64,000 nucleotides of DNA from Hypericum androsaemum (GCA_963995505.1 OZ023190.1:6342516-6406515); one strand, 5' to 3'. Counted from the first letter of the stretch, positions 1 through 12,949 are shown. Notes: generated by a model not told the origin, from the letters alone. A program made the numbers and translations.

Positions 1-3000
1 CACAATAACCTGTCACAGATCGCAGAGTATCAGGGCAAAAATTATAACTACTATCTGCATATGCTTTGAGCTTCCCATTTGACTCAACTGGATAATAAAG
101 AACCAGTCCTGGCGCATTGTTGATATATTTCAGTACATTATATGCTGCTCTCAAATGTATATATGTTGGTTTAGTTAGATATTGGCTCAATTGCTACACT
201 ATAAAGCTGATGTCAGGACATGTTATCCCCAACTATAATAATTTACCAATGATTCTCCCTATAGACTTGAATCTTCAACTAATCGTCTCTTTGATTATAG
301 ATTTTCCTTGTTGATCATATGGAAGGACATCCAATAAATTACATGCTTCTTCTTTTAGTGACGTACTTATATCAACAGGGGATTGTCTTGGTTTGCATCC
401 TAGGTAACCAACATCTTTTAGTATTTTAAGCGCATATTTCTTTTGACATAGATGGATACCTTCATTGTTTTTAGCTATTTCCAGTGCAAGGAAATACTTC
501 AATTTTTCCAAGTCTTTCAACTTCAAAGTCTTCTCCAAACAATCTTTAGAAGTATTGATAATATTCTCTGAGGTACTTGCCAGTATAATATCATCCACAT
601 ACACCAACAGAGCAACAAAAAATTATGCATCCTTCTTGATGAACAAGGAGTGATCATTTGGTGATTGTTCAAAATCAAAATCCAATAAAATAGAACTTAA
701 CTTAGCGAACCATTGTCGACTAGCCTGTTTCAACCCATAAAGAGATCTCTGTAGCTTGCAGACCTTACCTCGATCTCCCTCCTCTAGTTTCAAACCAGAA
801 GGAACTTGCATATAAACTTTCTCTTGCAATTCCCCGTAGAGAAAATCATTATTGACATCCAACTAATGGAGTAACCAGCCCTTGCTGAGTGCAAGGCTAT
901 AAGCACATGGACAATAGACATCTTGGCAATAGAACTAAAAATATCAAAATAATTGATGCCAAGAGATTGTGTGAAATCCTGAGCAACCAACCTTGCTTTG
1001 AAATGTTCAACACTACCATCAGCTTTATGTTTGATCTTATAAACCCACATGTTGCTAACTACCTTCTTACCAGGAGGTAACCAAGTCAAGGTCCAAGTAT
1101 GATTCTGGTTAAGAGCAAGAAGCTTCAACTTCATTGTAGCAACCCAACATTTATCCTTCCTAGCCTCCTCATAAGATTGCGGTTCAGTATAAAGCAAAAT
1201 AAAATAAGTAAAAGTTTTATACATAGGAGCTAAATGATTTAAAAGAAAATAAGATCGTAAAGAATAAGGAACACAAGGAAGGGAAGCAGCATAAGCATGA
1301 TTAGAAGAGACCTGTGCTGGAGAGTGATCAATCGAGTGCACTGGGATCACATCATAGTCATAATTGTGAAGGTAGTGAGGTATGGTATTAGGTCTGGTAG
1401 ACCTTCTCAAAGGATGAGAAGGAGGTCTAGGACGTGGAGATAAATGAGAGGATGGAATGGACGGAATGGAAGTAGGTGATGGAGGAGGTATGATAGGTGA
1501 AGGTGATTGGTTAGTAGGATAATGAGGGAAAAGATAGGGAATGGTAAAAACTACATCTGTCGGGTCTACAAACTGGAAATGTCCATCTTTGTACATAGAA
1601 GCATCTTGAAAGGGAAAGATGTGTTCATAGAAGATCACATCTCATGAAACAATAACTGAATGGTTCTCCAAATCATACAGTTTATAGCTTTGATGCCAAC
1701 AGGAATTCCCAGATGTACATATTGTCGAGCCTTTGGCTGAAGTTTTATTCTACGAACTGATGTGGTGGATGCATAACTCAAGCAACCAAACACTCTCAAA
1801 TGACTGAATTGAGGTTTCTTTTGGTATAACAGCTCATAGAGTGAGGAATCTGTTATGGTACGAGATGGGAGTCCATTGATTAAGTAAGCTGCATAAAGAA
1901 CAACATCTCCCAAAAAATTAGTAGGTAGACTAGCTTGAATTGTCAAGGATCTAGCCATGTTGAGCAAAGATTGGTTTTTTCTCTCAACCCTTCCATTTTG
2001 TCGGGGAGTATAAACACAACTAGTTTCATGAAGCATTCCTTTTGATGCATAAAAATTAGTCATCATAAATTCTTTTCCTTGATCTGATCGGATTCTTTAT
2101 ATCTTTGTAGCAAACTGAGTTTCCACTAACTCACAGAAATATCGTACCAATTTCCTTGTTACAGATTTATTAGTCATCAAATAAATTCACGTAAATCTGG
2201 TATGATCATCAACTATGGTGAGAAAGTAGTGGTAACCATCAGGACTTGGCAAAGCAAAATTTGCCCCAAATGTCTATATGAACTAGCTCAAAAAGTTCAG
2301 CAGCAACAAAAGTACTATCATAAAATGGTAGTCTCTTATGTTTGGCATAGTGACAAATATCACAATAATCCATATTCTGAGCTATTTTATTGTTATCCAT
2401 CTGATGTACAAGCTGTAATTTATTATAAGGGATATGTCCCAATCGACTATGCCAGAGGTTTGTGGTAGTAGGTATATAGACAAAAGCTGCTACGGGAGAG
2501 TGAGAATTGATTGTGTGGGATGATTTTGGCCGAAAGTTTAGGTCTAAAAGGTACATACTATGTGATTTCATTGTACTACCAATCACTCTCGAATTGACTA
2601 GGTCTTGGATCAAACAAAATTTTGCCTTAAAACAATGTTGAAAAGGAAAAGACACGGTCAACTTACTAACAGATAAAAGATTGAAGGCAAAGGAAGGCAC
2701 CAACAAGACATTGAACAAATATATGTCTTGAGAATTGACAGTACCACGATGGGTAGCCACTGTCTTATGGTTATTTGGCAGTGTAATAACTACATCATTG
2801 ACAGGATGAAAGTCAATGGAGAACTAAGAGGAACAAGCAATATAATCAGATGCACCTGAACTTAAAATCCAAGTACAGGCAGAGGTCCTACTGGAACAAG
2901 CTCTCTGAAATGAAAAAATGAAGTACCTGTAATATGAGTAGTCTCTACTGAATTGACCTGAGGGATAGGGAGACTGGTATTATTGTCTCGAGCTAATGAA

Positions 3001-4170
3001 GTAGAATGTTGGATTAACTCAAAGCCAGTTTAGCTAGACTCGAATTCACTTCCTCTATTCCACCTGTAGAAACCTGATGAGCTGAATGTGAATTAGTCCC
3101 TTTAAAACCAGAAGTAGAATTACCAGGTCTTGATCCTATATTATAGTTCCATTGTCCTGTACCAGTACTAGAAGAATTGCCTTGCCTAGAGTGAAAACCA
3201 TTACCAGAAGTATTATTGGTAAACTTAAAATTTGGAGAAAAACCATGTTTCTTATAGCACTTTTCAATAGTATGACCATCCTTCTCACAATAGGTGCAAG
3301 CAGCCAGCTTGCTATTCCCATTCCAAGGTTTCTTACAGCCACCTGAATTCACTGCATTCACCAACTTCACTGCATTCACCAACTTCACATCTATGCTAAC
3401 ATCAGCAATAGCATGTACAGCAGGTGAAGCATTCAAAAGCTGTTGTTCATGTTACAGAGCTAAGAACAAAGCTCTATTCCCATCACGGAGCGGATCCATC
3501 AACATAATCTGAGAAGTAATAGTACTAAAGTTCTCATTCAACCCTATTAGAAAGTGAATAAACTGATCATTTGCCTGATACAAGCATGAAGTTCTCATTG
3601 AAGCACAATCTGCAGATCCTTTCCTTTGTCCATGCATTGACACAAAGAGATAGGACAAAACTTTCAATAATCATCCTATAGAGTTCAAAAAGACATGAAA
3701 TAATCTGTCATAGTAAGTGCTCCCTCCTTAAAAGAACAAAAAGACATCTTTAACCTAGCTATCTTCATGGAATCTCCTCGGCCAAACCTTTCACAAAGAT
3801 CTTGCCAAACTTCTATAGCAGTTTCTAAGCAACTAACGCTTCGCACAATTCCTGGTTCCATGGATCCTATAAGCCAACTAAACACCATACTATTGCATCC
3901 TTCTGAATCGTCATAACCAGGATCATCTATTTTAGGAGGAATCACTGATCCATCAACCATAGGCCACTTCATTTTTGACCTTAAAGCTCGCTTCATAGCT
4001 CTACTCCAGCTAAAGTAATTGCTAGCATTAAGTAGAGGCGTTACCAGAATTAGTAATAGATTCTCACTTGGATGAAGGTAGGACAATGTTTTCTCTGATA
4101 AACCTCCCGATTCGAGTGTATTTTGAGTCATCGTCCCACGGTGACTGTCTTGAGAAGACGAAGTCGCCAT
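1..4170 (-). pseudogene. gag-pol polyprotein of copia element, broken and incomplete
   Basis: Gag starts at 4170 and runs to about 3685, continuing in broken frames to 3014. A CCHC knuckle (CTYCEKDGHTIEKC) lies near 3300. The GAG-pre-integrase motif LWHSRLGH and its C-x2-C follow at about 2430-2300. Integrase with CVYTPRQNGRVERKNQSL is at 2030-1950, and reverse transcriptase with SLYGLKQASRQW and MVYVDDIILAS at 1100-560. RNase H is still recognisable at 220-1 (LKAYADSSYNFCPDT). The reading frame is interrupted repeatedly, for example after 3685, 3014, 2239, 1635 and 623, so no polyprotein can be made. What is seen is the motifs and the breaks; the function (reverse transcription and integration of the element) is family knowledge. 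Confidence 0.85.
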
Positions 4171-4243
4171 TGTTACCTTACCACGAGCTTTTCTTCACAA
4201 AAGAAAGCTAATCACAACTTGGAACGAAGGAGCTTCGTCTAGC

Positions 4244-4255
4244 GCTCTGATACCA
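4244..4255 (-). other. Primer-binding site (initiator tRNA-Met type)
   Basis: The minus strand reads TGGTATCAGAGC directly next to the LTR end at 4256. This is the usual plant copia site complementary to the 3' end of initiator tRNA-Met. It fixes the LTR boundary and the orientation of the element. Confidence 0.85.
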
Positions 4256-4600
4256 TGTGAAAAAATGAAAGGTTGAAGCTAGAGCTGGAAATCAAAGCTC
4301 ATCTATGGAGTGAAGACGGTTATAGAGAGAGAAAGAGTAAAGATTGAGAGACAAAGTAAAGACGAGAAAAGCATGGAGAGAGAAAGTATTTTTAGTGGGA
4401 AAAAAACTATTCCCGTTTTGCATTACCTTTTCTCTGTACACATCATTTTATTTATACTCTATTATGTACATGTGTCACTACGCTATTCGTCCAACTAATA
4501 TTGACTTATCCAGCTGGCAACCCAAATGTAGGTCCGGGTGTCGACCCATTTGCCCATTTTCCTCCAACGTTCTTCTTTCCCTCTTTCTTATTTAATTCAA
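4256..4600 (-). repeat. 5' LTR of the left copia element (outer edge uncertain)
   Basis: The inner edge is fixed by the adjacent primer-binding site. A TATA-like stretch (TATAAATA on the minus strand) at about 4446-4457 marks the U3/R region. The outer edge is a guess because the second LTR is not in the window. Confidence 0.5.
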
Positions 4601-4695
4601 AACTTGCGCGCAGATTTGTCTTACTTTTTTCATTTTGATCCTCCTAGTTTGGTATTTCCTCACTTTGGTCCTCCGGCTCCAAGATCTCAGCTTCA

Positions 4696-6439
4696 TCATT
4701 GTAGCTTATCGCCTTCAACACTACTAAAGTAAATAGGGAAAATTACTCTCAAGTCCTTCGGTTTGCTTAAATATACTCAAAAGTCTCCCTATTTGCAAAA
4801 TACACACCGACATCTCTCGTGTTTGATTTTATTATATTTTCGAGTACCTGGCGCACGTTAGCAGCTCTTTGTTTCATTTTTGTCAATGAAATAACCAAAA
4901 TACCCTTGCTTTGGTCAACTTAGATTTCCGATCATCTTTCCGGCGAACACCATCTTCTCTGGCGAAAAAAAAGAACGAACAAACAAACAAGGCACATCGT
5001 CCCAGAAGAGGGAGCTAACACTCGATACTATGTATTAAAGCTAACACTCATCCCAGAAGATGAGTTCCTACACAGCTGCATCTCCAGGAAGAGGGAGCTT
5101 CTGGGCTGGCAAGATTCCAACTCACAGCATGTGGATCTCCTCTCCTACTTTATGGGCGACCTAGGAGCCGACAAGGTCGAGGAGATGCGAGCTTGGGAGA
5201 ACCGACAAGTTCCTGAGGGACACGTGTTTCAACATGGTGGCCGCCGGAGAAGATCGTCCTAGAGATGATGGGAGGAGACACCAATCGGAGGGGCAGGATT
5301 TTCGAAGAGGAGTTCTTCGCCGAACTGATTTTGACCTCCTTCACCTGTAACAGCGAGTTTCATCGGCTGAAGGGATCGAGCTTCTCCCCGCCGATTGGTT
5401 ACTAGAGGCGAAAAAGATGAAGCCGACCAAAGGCGAGCACAACCAACTCTTGGAGGGGGGAGGTGTTGTCGTCAAGATGAGTGGGTTGGACGCTAGTGGT
5501 GATCTCCTCGGAGACGCCGACGAGTCTGTCCTTCATCTTGTGGGTTGATTTGGTGGGTTTATTTTTTAATTTTTTTGGGTTTTTTTCGCCGGTGAAGATG
5601 GTGTTCGCCGGAAAGATGACCAGAGAAGATGACCGGAGATCTAAGTTGACCGGAGCAAGGGTATTTTTGTCATTTTAATGACAAAAATGGAAAAAAGAGA
5701 TGATGATATTGGCGAGGGACCCAAACGTATAATAAAATCAAATACGAGAGATTTTGGCATATATTTTTCAAACAGGGGGGACTTTTGAGTATATTTAAGC
5801 AAACATGAGGGATTTGAGAGTAATTTTTGCAAGTAAATAACTTCCAAATCCAGCTGAAATTGTTCTAGTGCCAAATAGCGAAAAACATTCCATTTCATAT
5901 CCTTAAACATGTCTAAGTTCTTCTTGTTTATCTTTGTCTCACCAGTTCCAAGCTCAGCACAGATAGCAGGAATGTAAGGCACAGATTACAGACCCCGAAC
6001 TCCAAGGGAGTGATTCGGATCATCATTCATCGCAGTCATAAATTCCATATTCTCGACAAGAACGGGTTTCGAAAAGGAGCAGCGAAACTCAACCTGCTTT
6101 TGGGAGATCCAAACAGCCTTGACACAAAGCTTTGCACTTGCAGCCCCATCTTTAAACCCATTCAATCGATCGCCATTCGAGTCTTTACGACGTAGATGCA
6201 ACGAGACCAATTTCAAACCATAGAACTTGCACTCCAAGGGCTGTCCATCAACATCAGAAATCTCAAGGTTCAACTGCACAAGAAATCCCTCGTCGGAACA
6301 AGCGAACAAATCGGGCGAGACCAAGGCTGGGGTAGATCAACCCGAAAGCAACAAGAGTGGATTTTTCGATCTTTGGTCTCCTCTGAGACAGGAGCGGGGA
6401 AGATGGACGACGGGGAAGACTAGCGCGGGAATTTTGCAT
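4696..6439 (-). pseudogene. Uncharacterised plant gene, broken and interrupted by a MULE
   Basis: I do not recognise the family. On the minus strand a coding-like stretch runs from about 6324 to 5840, with phrases such as VDGQPLECKFYGLKLVSLHL and DMFKDMKWNVFRYLALEQF. An in-frame TAA at 5988-5986 interrupts it. The only nearby ATG (6439, MQNSRASLPRRPSS...) is in another frame, so either a missed intron or a frameshift separates the two. The MULE lies inside the final codons. Across its target duplication the old frame would continue as ...LEVIYFSSVEGDKLQ and stop at 4698. With the MULE present, the frame instead reads about 60 codons into the element and stops near 5641. A motif resembling an E2F site (TTCCCGCGC) sits just after the ATG. 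It may be a dying gene or a duplicate fragment. Confidence 0.5.
4736..5830. mobile_element. Mutator-like element (MULE) with long terminal inverted repeats and 9-bp TSD
   Basis: The left end (GGGAAAATTACTCTCAAG at 4736) matches the reverse complement of the right end (5830 backwards). The similarity continues inward for over 200 bp, to about 4970 on the left and 5585 on the right, including a shared block around the words TTCCGGCGAACACCATCTTC. The element is flanked by the 9-bp direct repeat AAGTAAATA at 4727-4735 and 5831-5839. Long TIRs plus a 9-bp duplication define MULEs. The 1.1-kb size leaves no room for a transposase, so it is non-autonomous. The interior (about 4990-5580) is markedly GC-rich compared with the flanks, as in elements carrying captured gene pieces. 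Confidence 0.85.
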
Positions 6440-7457
6440 GTTTGAATTCGTTGGCGGGAGATATTTTCTCTTTTGAAAAAATACTCAAAAATTCTTAAAA
6501 TTTTATATAATGAAAAAGAAGATCCAATTCTTAGTATATTAGTATCTTACTTTTGCGAAATTGAACTTATTAGTTCCTAATATTAATTTTCATCTCAAAT
6601 GCTAATTGGGATTATCAAAATATTCTTCCATAAGTTTAAAAGTTCAAATCACCATAAACCATACTAAAACCTACTAACAATTTAAAAGGGGCAAAATAAT
6701 TGATGACATTAGCAAGCGACCCAAACCAACATTTTTAAAAGAGAGAACCGGAAAATAATTTTTGAAATAATCAAAATTGTAATCGCAATTTTATGCATAA
6801 ACTTGTGGCCTAAGAGTAATTTTTCCATTAAAAAAACCCATCAACTACATAAAAAATTTAAATTTTCATGTATGGATTAAATCCGTTATTTACCTTGAGT
6901 GATGGACGAGAGAGTATTACTTGGCTACTGCCTTGTCGAAGTTGGACATTTTTTTCCTTCTAATCTTTCAACAATTTTAAATAGTCCAAGATTGTAATGA
7001 CAACTACGATGGAAATGTTGCCCAAAATGCTAAAGGAACAAAAGAACTCTAGGAAATAATAGTTAGTGATGGAAGAAGAACTTATCAAAATTAGTCCACC
7101 TTAATCTACCACCAACTTCAGATCTATTAGTGATGGAAGAACTTAGCTAATGCATGTCTCCATACATTAGCTAATGTAGTCACTCTAGTCAAGTTCGACT
7201 TTGAATAATAGAGATTCATATTTTTTTTTAAAAAATCATCCCCCGTATCCATATATGTAAATGAAAAAATGTTTGGAACTGCTTAAGTTTTGCTATATTA
7301 CACACTATGAAGAATCATGCTAACTTAAAAAGGTCTTACAATTTAAGAGGTAAAAAAAATAGTGATGATCACTACTTACACTATGAAAATGAAAATAATG
7401 TGCACAACAATGCAATAAATGCTAGAAAATGTCCCATACAACATACTTGGAGTGCAA
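6440..7457. other. AT-rich intergenic stretch, no gene seen
   Basis: This lies between the broken gene and the 3' end of the WDR91-like gene. It holds poly-A/T runs and short direct repeats (two similar copies around 7070-7160 containing 'tagtgatggaagaa' and 'cattagctaatg'). No coding or transposon signature was recognised. It should include the 3' UTR of the downstream gene. Confidence 0.5.
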
Positions 7458-10400
7458 TTATGGTGAAGACACTGATGTTACTCTCACGGAATGATCAATT
7501 GAACCAGTCAAGAAAATCGGTAAAGTTGGATGCCAATCCACGGTTGATATGGCTGCAGAGTGTGGAAGAGTTCTCAAACCATTCACATACCGTCGGACCT
7601 GCGACAAACAAGCAAACCAAACCCAACAAATGAACTTCTACAGTATCTACCATTCATGTCAAGGTGGCACGATATGATGCTCGAATCTTCAACAAAATGG
7701 ACTTTTTGTTGAGTGCATGATGCGTGCGTGTTAGAGAGAGGGAGAGAGAGTTACTTCATATATCGGTGCTCTAACCGAACCAGACGTCACTAATAGTCTT
7801 CTCCCGTTAGCATCCAAAGCCATTTCGTGGCAGTGCTTTGAGGTTTCGATATCACAGAACCTGCATAAGATACTAATTTGTGATCCTGATAGATAAAACA
7901 AAGAAATCAAGTAGGGTGAAGAAAGCAAACAAGGAAAGCGTAAACAGATAAGCAAGCAAATCCTCAGGCAAGGAAACCAACATATTGGGCTTGGGATTGA
8001 CCCCGAGGAGTGTAAAGTTTACAGTATTCAACCGAGTTATCTTTGCAGAAACTGGTTCAAAAAATAAAATAATAATGACTACTGACAGTACCTATCACAC
8101 TTCCTTGACCAGAGAACATGACCTTGATTGTGTAAGCTCCATTCAAATATCTGAAGCGGATAAGAAAAATGGGTTTCAAATGTTAAGAAGGTCCGAGTAA
8201 AGCTTTCGGGGCTTAAAACACTTGATAAAGTTTAACCATTTGCAATTCAAAGATTTATGAAGTTGCAGAATGAAGCAGCCCGTCACCGAAAATTAAATAT
8301 GGGATGAAGTACCTTTCCATCTGATCCCAGGCTGAAAATGCTCGTCTCATCAGGGCCAAAAAGGATTGAGCTTATAGCAGTATCATGTGCAGGCCACCCA
8401 GTAATTTGGAGACCAGCAGAAATGTCTTCGGCTAGTTAAGGTGAGACAACATAGGATACATAGAATTCACAGAACACAAAACCCAAATACCTGCATTAAA
8501 ATTAACATGAAACAATGCGTCTCGCATTTTGCTATTGAAAATTTTCCCTGGAGAAGTTACTGAGGCAACCAGCTTATTGTCAAAATAATCTTCATTTATT
8601 TTTGTAATTTCTAGGTTTCGTTTTCTTGTCTGTATTGATGGCAATGGTTGGTAGACTTATAACCACAGCCCTAGGTAAAAGGATACCAAACATGTGAATC
8701 ATTCCATCGGTTGCTGATGCTGCTAAGATCTTTCCATTGTGGTTGAAACATACAGAAGTTATGGCAGGAGGATCTTCACCAAGAGGGAGAACTATCTTCA
8801 TGAAGTTTGAAACACCTTAAGTAACAAACACGTAGATCTCCAAATTTAATTCATCTGTAATGATCCGAAACAGCTGTTACGTACCATTGGTTTCCATGTC
8901 TTCATGTTCCACACTGTTAATGAAGCATAACCCAGACTATCAATAAAGCTGGAGCTCTTCCTGCGAAAGCAGCAAGTATCATTAGCACCATCAAATAATG
9001 TAGTAATCAAAGCTGCTGGTGCTGCATGGTATTGGCATTTTTTCCTTAAACACGGGTAGCAACTCTCTCGGTTTTTAAGATGCTTGTGAAGCCAAGCGTT
9101 GGCATTAACAGTAGATGTTTTCTATGGGAAAATTATAACCAGGCAACAAGAAACTTCAAAAAAGGAATTCATGCAGATGCAGCACCGGAGCTACAGAAAA
9201 GATTAGGGAGCAATTTTTGATTGATTGCGTAAGATTAAACACCAGATATAAATAATATTATTGTCAACAAGCAAGGCCAAAAATACCATTCCGTTACAAG
9301 TCTGTAATACCTACCAGCATATTTGTTCTATTTCTCCTTGGGACAATCTATAAAAGGCTAAATAAAAATAGCAAAAGTCTCCATTCAAGGACTTTCTAGT
9401 GTGCAATTGTAATTTAATTGGATACATGCGTTCAAGCATCGGTAGTTTGTTAAAGTACAATACCCGTTCCACCCTACCATTACGAAGGCCCCTCTAGTTT
9501 GCAAAAAATCGAACTAAGAAGCCCCTTGAACTACTTTTTGACTAAAAGGATGCGGAAACCCTTCTGAATTGCCCAATTTACCATCAAATTAAACAAAACT
9601 CTCCTTTAAAAAAATTAGAAAAAAGAAGGTCCGGCCAACTAACCCCATGAAGGGTGTTGAGACGAGGATGGATTTCGAGGTCACCTACATAGGACCTCCA
9701 GAATGCTATCGGTGTAAGTCGAAACCCGCATGGTTGAAGGTCACTAGGCAGGGAGAAAGAGAAAGGCAGAGGAAGGGTGGATCTCACAGGGTGGGCTGGT
9801 TGTGTATTTTTGCCAACTATAGAGCCCTGATGCCAAAGAATTCCTATTAATCAGTGTACCTTTTTGAAGCTGCGGCTGAAACAAAAATGGGCTCCACAGG
9901 GCTGCATTTTAGATCCAAGACACTGCAGTAAAGAAGAAATTTCAACTGCAAGCACAAACGAAAAACTGTTTCTCTACAAAGCTAGATTTCAGGTGCATGC
10001 CTAGGAAATGCTTCACTTGTGTTGAGATCACAGACAACTCTCTTTGCATCAACGTTCCACGCTTTTATTCCACCATCAGCAGTGCCTATGAGAAGCTTTT
10101 TTCAAAGAGAAGAGCAGAACTTAAAAGCAGGAAATTCTGATATAAATCATGAACACATATACCTACATTGCTCATTTATATCTGTAACAGTAAATAAGAT
10201 GTTTCTCACCAGTCGATCAGACTTGCACTCCCAATCAAGAGACATGATCTCTGCCCCACAGTATATAGTAGCATTTCTTGAGGTTGGTGTTGATGAATCA
10301 TAATTCCATATTCTATATTACATGCAAGTAAAAAAAGCAAAAAAGTCAAAATGATAGGGAAAAGGTAGCAGCAGAATTATTGAGCAGTAAACTATTTTGG

Positions 10401-12443
10401 AGACACTTCTGAAGTACTAAATACCTGACCGTGCCATCAATGGAAGCACTAGCTATATTGTTCCCTGATGCAGAAAAGCGACACCGGCTGATAGGACTTG
10501 TGTGGCCCAGAAAAGTTTCCTAGAAGACAATGGTCGTAAGTAAGCATCTGAATATTATTTTTGAGCATCACAGGATCATTAGTAAAGTATCTCTTGGTCA
10601 TACTTGGAAATCTACTTGCACTTCTGGGAATTCTGAATCACCAAGCAATTCCCTGCCCTCTTCAGAAACTTTACATTCAATGAATAAGTGATAAGGGAGA
10701 TGCCAAAAAACAAAAGCCAACAACATCATATTCTATTGGCATACTTATCCAATTTGTAGAGCAAGTTTCCAAAATGTATGACCTATATCCTTAAAGATTC
10801 CTCTCCAACGCGCTAGCAATAGCCATACTACGACTTTTCGATTAAACTTTAAAGAAAATCAGATACAAAAATCCTCCCGAGTTATTAAAGGTCTCTACAG
10901 ATTGCTTTATAGGCGTTCCAGCATGTTTTTCGCAAAACACCCCACCCACAGATATCCTCTGGTCTGGTTTCTAAATATGGAAAATGGAAGAATCCGTCTA
11001 TTCAGCACTAAGATACACCTTAATGTTCCTGTCCTAGCATCTAGTACATGTTTGAACAAGTTGACAATAGAATTGACATCAAACTGATGTTCTTTAAACA
11101 TGAGCAATGCCAACAAGCTTTTTACCATTAGAAATCCTGTCATACTTAATTTGAATGACATCGCTTGCATTACCACCTTCAGCCTTGATACTCGCTCTAG
11201 AACTTGGTTCATTTTGGACATTGGACGTGGTAGTCTCTGATACTGTTTTGAGAGGTTTGACACCAGTGCTTTCTTGATCGTGGCCCGCTCCTCCCATACT
11301 TGGTCCAGCAGGAAGGAAAGTTTCCTTCATGGGATAAGAGGAAACAGGAATTTCTCCGTGTGTGCTGATTGAATTATTTGCTTGTCCCATGATTGTTGAA
11401 GCAGCACCATTAGCAGCACTGAGTCTCCGACAATGTAGCAGTACTTGTGAGAACCGAGTGAAATCAGATCCCTTATATATAAGACAACAGTACTCCTACC
11501 TTCTTAATCGGCATATTTGTGCTTCTTTTTCTTCTAGCAAACCTTGAAGCTGTGATAGCTTAAGATTTAGCTGCTTGATATCCTTCTTGAGATGGTTGAC
11601 CGTAATTTTCTCTGAGCTAATTTTCAATAGGGCAGGTAGGCGTGGATGTATGTTAAAGAACTAAACTCCAGAATTTAATTAGGACACAATTAATAAATCA
11701 CGAGTAACGAAGGGCAAATGAACAGGTTTCCTTGTTGTATTGTGAGATTTAGGCTTAATCATAAACCACGTAAACAGTGACAAGACATTAACGATCAGCT
11801 GGAATGTTATCTAAAAGAACTGATTTAAAAGGATATGAGTGCCATTGAAGATCTCACTGAAGAAGTTCCTCACGGAAAGGCGCAATGCTTCATTCCACTC
11901 CTTTGAAAAATAAATGCGAAACTGCGGGTCCAAATCAGGGTTCTTTAGGTATGGCATAGCTGCAAAGCAGGGATATGCATTTACATTTACACAGCAAAGC
12001 GAGTCAACTCAAAAACAAAGGAAGAGGTACAAATATCGGATGCCAAACTCACCAAACCACGAAGCCCAATCGCGATCCCTCTGAACCAATTCACTACCGT
12101 AACTCGCAAAAAACTCGACAAGCTTCTCCTTCGTCCCGGATTGCATCGCATAGACAAGATAATACCGAAGAATGGACGCCTCCAACTTCAGCAGAGTAGC
12201 GTAAACTACAGGCTCGGACACAGCAGAAAAGCACTGCTTGAAGAAACCGAACAGACCAACCAATCTATCCGCCTGGAACCTCGGAACGTAGACCGAAAAG
12301 ATCAAGTCCTGCAACTTGTCCACCTCGAACCCTCTGCCGATATCCGTCGACAGCTCCGTCTCGAAAGCTTGAAGGGTGCTTGTGAATCCCCTAAACACGA
12401 GAAACTCCCTCACCAGCTCTTCTGCGTACTGCATATTCTCCAT
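7458..12443 (-). CDS. WDR91: WD repeat-containing protein 91 homologue (about 15 exons)
   Basis: Start codon at 12443 (MENMQYAEELVREFLVFRGF, a LisH-like N-terminus), stop at 7458. Exons read from splice sites: 12443-12053, from 11959 (YLKNPDLDPQFRIYFSKEW), about 11660-11500 (coiled coil), about 11475-11126, 10668-10604, 10519-10435, 10312-10210, 10095-10001, 9922-9860, 8960-8885, 8795-8687, 8425-8313, 8160-8092, 7860-7755, 7598-7458. The second and third exon edges are unresolved. WD40 blades are evident: FLGHTSPISRCRFSASG, LLIGTADGGIKAWNV, ITSVCFNHNGKILAASATDG, SILFGPDETSIFSLGSDGK and VDWHPTLPIFLTGS. Codon phase is kept at the joins I checked. In animals WDR91 is a Rab7 effector that limits endosomal PI3P; the plant role is inferred only. 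The intron at 9859-8961 holds GC-rich foreign-looking DNA. Confidence 0.9.
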
Positions 12444-12949
12444 ACCCTTGTCTAAGATCCTCTAAACCCTAATTCCCACAAAACCAACTCAATTTTCTAA
12501 TTAAACATGATTAATCTCAATTCTTTCTAATCGTAGGGTTTCAAAAGAAAGAATTGAAGAGAAGGTTAAATAAATCCGCAATCAGCTTACCCCACAGAAA
12601 AAAAGAGAAGAAAATGAAGTGGCCGCGTGGACTTGTAAGTTGAGGAGCTGAGGGCGTTGTTTAGATCGGAGTTCTTTGAATTTGGGAATTTTTTTGGTTC
12701 CTTATATTTATTTACTTTTTTATTTATTTTTTGTCGATCTTTTCATTTTCTGGCTTCAAGGCCGGAAGCCTGGAGCTACTCTTTTGAGATGTGTTAGGTT
12801 TGGTGGGGAAAGTTCACCGGAAAATTACAAATCAGTTCAGTTTTTTAACTTTTATGGCTGGACATTTACCCTGCTGTTTTCGATCTTGTGTCCATATTTG
12901 CAATTTTTGGTAGTGAAAGGGGGTAAGATGGGTACTCCATTTTCATTAG
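12444..12949 (-). promoter_or_regulatory. 5' flank of the WDR91-like gene
   Basis: About 500 bp lies between the start codon and the foldback MULE at 12959. It should hold the 5' UTR and core promoter. No convincing TATA box was found. It contains poly-T and AT-rich tracts near 12690-12740 and nothing else recognisable. Confidence 0.35.

Larger units (their letters stand above)
1..4600 (-). mobile_element. Decayed Ty1/copia LTR retrotransposon, left part outside window
   Basis: Read on the minus strand, the order is LTR, primer-binding site, gag, zinc knuckle, protease region, integrase, reverse transcriptase and RNase H, which is the copia order. The 5' LTR starts at 4256. RNase H is still in progress at base 1, so the 3' LTR lies outside the window. 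The right edge of the LTR is uncertain because the partner LTR and its target-site duplication cannot be seen; it lies somewhere between about 4500 and 4690. Beyond it comes the 3' flank of the broken gene at 4696-6439. Confidence 0.85.

Noticed and set aside
7730..7760. AG-rich run as a microsatellite of interest
   Set aside because: It is a short pyrimidine tract on the minus strand in the intron just after the exon ending at 7755; too short to matter.
9480..9850. GC-rich block in the large WDR91 intron as a separate gene or defined transposon
   Set aside because: The edge phrase 'cccctctagtttgcaaaaaatcgaacta' looks transposon-like, but no matching opposite end or TSD could be found and no coding motif is present.
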